Assembly (NCBI RefSeq): GCF_014863605.1
Contig: NZ_CP062252.1
Location: 2,303,001 to 2,367,000, forward strand
Source of the DNA: Pseudomonas allokribbensis
Lineage (GTDB): Bacteria; Pseudomonadota; Gammaproteobacteria; Pseudomonadales; Pseudomonadaceae
Length of the DNA stretch: 64,000 bases
Direction: 5' to 3'
Numbering within the stretch: position 1 is the stretch's first letter; each line of letters begins with the position of its first letter. Below the pieces are notes generated by a model. It was not told the origin of the DNA. It ran no database searches and was given only the letters and a program-made list of their open reading frames with translations. Below, piece after piece: positions 63,561 to 64,000 of the stretch. The position numbers and the translations under genes are program-made.

Positions 63561-64000
63561 ATGGAAGTGCCAAACAACAAGAACGCCATCGAAAGCAATC
63601 GTCAGGCGTGGAACGATTCAGCCCGTCATCATCAGGAATCGCCCGACTGGCAGGCCTTGCTGACCGAGGTCGCCCAGGCTGATTTCTCCTGCCTCGACTC
63701 AACCCTGCGCGGTTTGCTGGAGCAGGTCGGTGTCGATGGGAAGGATGTCGTGCAACTGGGTTGCAACAATGGCCGCGAGAGCCTCTCGCTGTTCGCGCTG
63801 GGTGCGCGAAGCGTCGTCGGGGTCGATCAGTCGGTGGCGTTTCTCGAACAGGCCCGGGAGCTCAACAGCCGCTCGCCGCACAAGGCCGAATTCGTCGAAA
63901 CCGATATTCATCACCTGCCCGAATCACTGCGCGGTCGCTTCGACGTGGCACTGATCACCATCGGCGTCCTCAACTGGATGCCGGACATCGGCGAGTTTTT
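63561..64000 (+). CDS. Class I SAM-dependent methyltransferase (cut by window edge)
   Basis: The first 147 codons. After a helical start (AIESNRQAWNDSARHHQESP) the SAM-binding motif VVQLGCNNGRESLSLFALGA and VVGVDQSVAFLEQAREL appear, with FDVALITIGVLNW as motif II. Methyltransf_11/25 type; acceptor unknown. GGAG seven bases before the ATG. Confidence 0.85.
   Translation, partial: MEVPNNKNAIESNRQAWNDSARHHQESPDWQALLTEVAQADFSCLDSTLRGLLEQVGVDGKDVVQLGCNNGRESLSLFALGARSVVGVDQSVAFLEQARELNSRSPHKAEFVETDIHHLPESLRGRFDVALITIGVLNWMPDIGEF

Overview
The window is a single stretch of GC-rich chromosome with dense, short-spaced genes, many LysR/AraC regulators, DUF6124-family genes and Pseudomonas-type extragenic repeats. 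It reads as a fluorescent Pseudomonas (P. fluorescens/P. putida relatives). I see no tRNA, rRNA, CRISPR array, transposase or integrase.

Left part (1-21.8 kb): ordinary accessory metabolism and regulation. It holds a cut-off quinone oxidoreductase, a divergent MFS transporter/LysR pair, a long coiled-coil membrane protein, a pirin/GlxA-type regulator pair, and two convergent winged-helix/ATPase regulators, one of them C-terminally truncated. These are followed by a flavodoxin-like protein, AraC and LysR regulators, a DUF6124 gene with a structured leader, and an Ig-like protein. Then come a four-gene operon (DoxX, ABM monooxygenase, amidohydrolase, YcaC-like hydrolase), a cyclic-nucleotide-gated MscS channel and an esterase with a divergent LysR regulator.

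Right part (21.8-63.1 kb): what looks like one large functional locus for extracellular manganese oxidation, secretion and amyloid matrix. It contains the giant multicopper oxidase MnxG with a YVTN propeller protein, two SCO copper chaperones, a cytochrome c/periplasmic-binding fusion and a SurA-like chaperone. A type II secretion/type IV pilus-like machine is split in two: gspG-gspF on the minus strand beside a Gly-rich repeat protein, and gspE to the pseudopilins on the plus strand. That plus-strand operon runs without a break into the curli export genes csgE-csgF-csgG. On the opposite strand two secreted Ig-like paralogues lead into csgB and a 20-repeat csgA. The second multicopper oxidase McoA with a SCO-cytochrome c fusion, two related sensor kinases (MnxS1/MnxS2 type) and the sigma-54 activator MnxR complete the locus.

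Regulation visible in the DNA ties these units together. Good GG-N10-GC sigma-54 promoters stand before the transglycosylase gene, mnxG, the response-regulator/gsp/csg operon and mcoA, and an imperfect one before the Ig-like/csgBA operon. Each of these promoters has a CCCC/GGGG palindrome nearby (typically TCCCC-N6-GGGGA), which I propose is the MnxR enhancer site. The likely picture is that MnxS1/MnxS2 to MnxR turns on oxidase, copper loading, secretion machine and curli scaffold as one programme.

Between csgG and csgA lies a 2 kb patch of extragenic repeats, a second DUF6124 gene with its structured leader, and small antitoxin-like genes without toxins. The window ends in a cut-off SAM methyltransferase.
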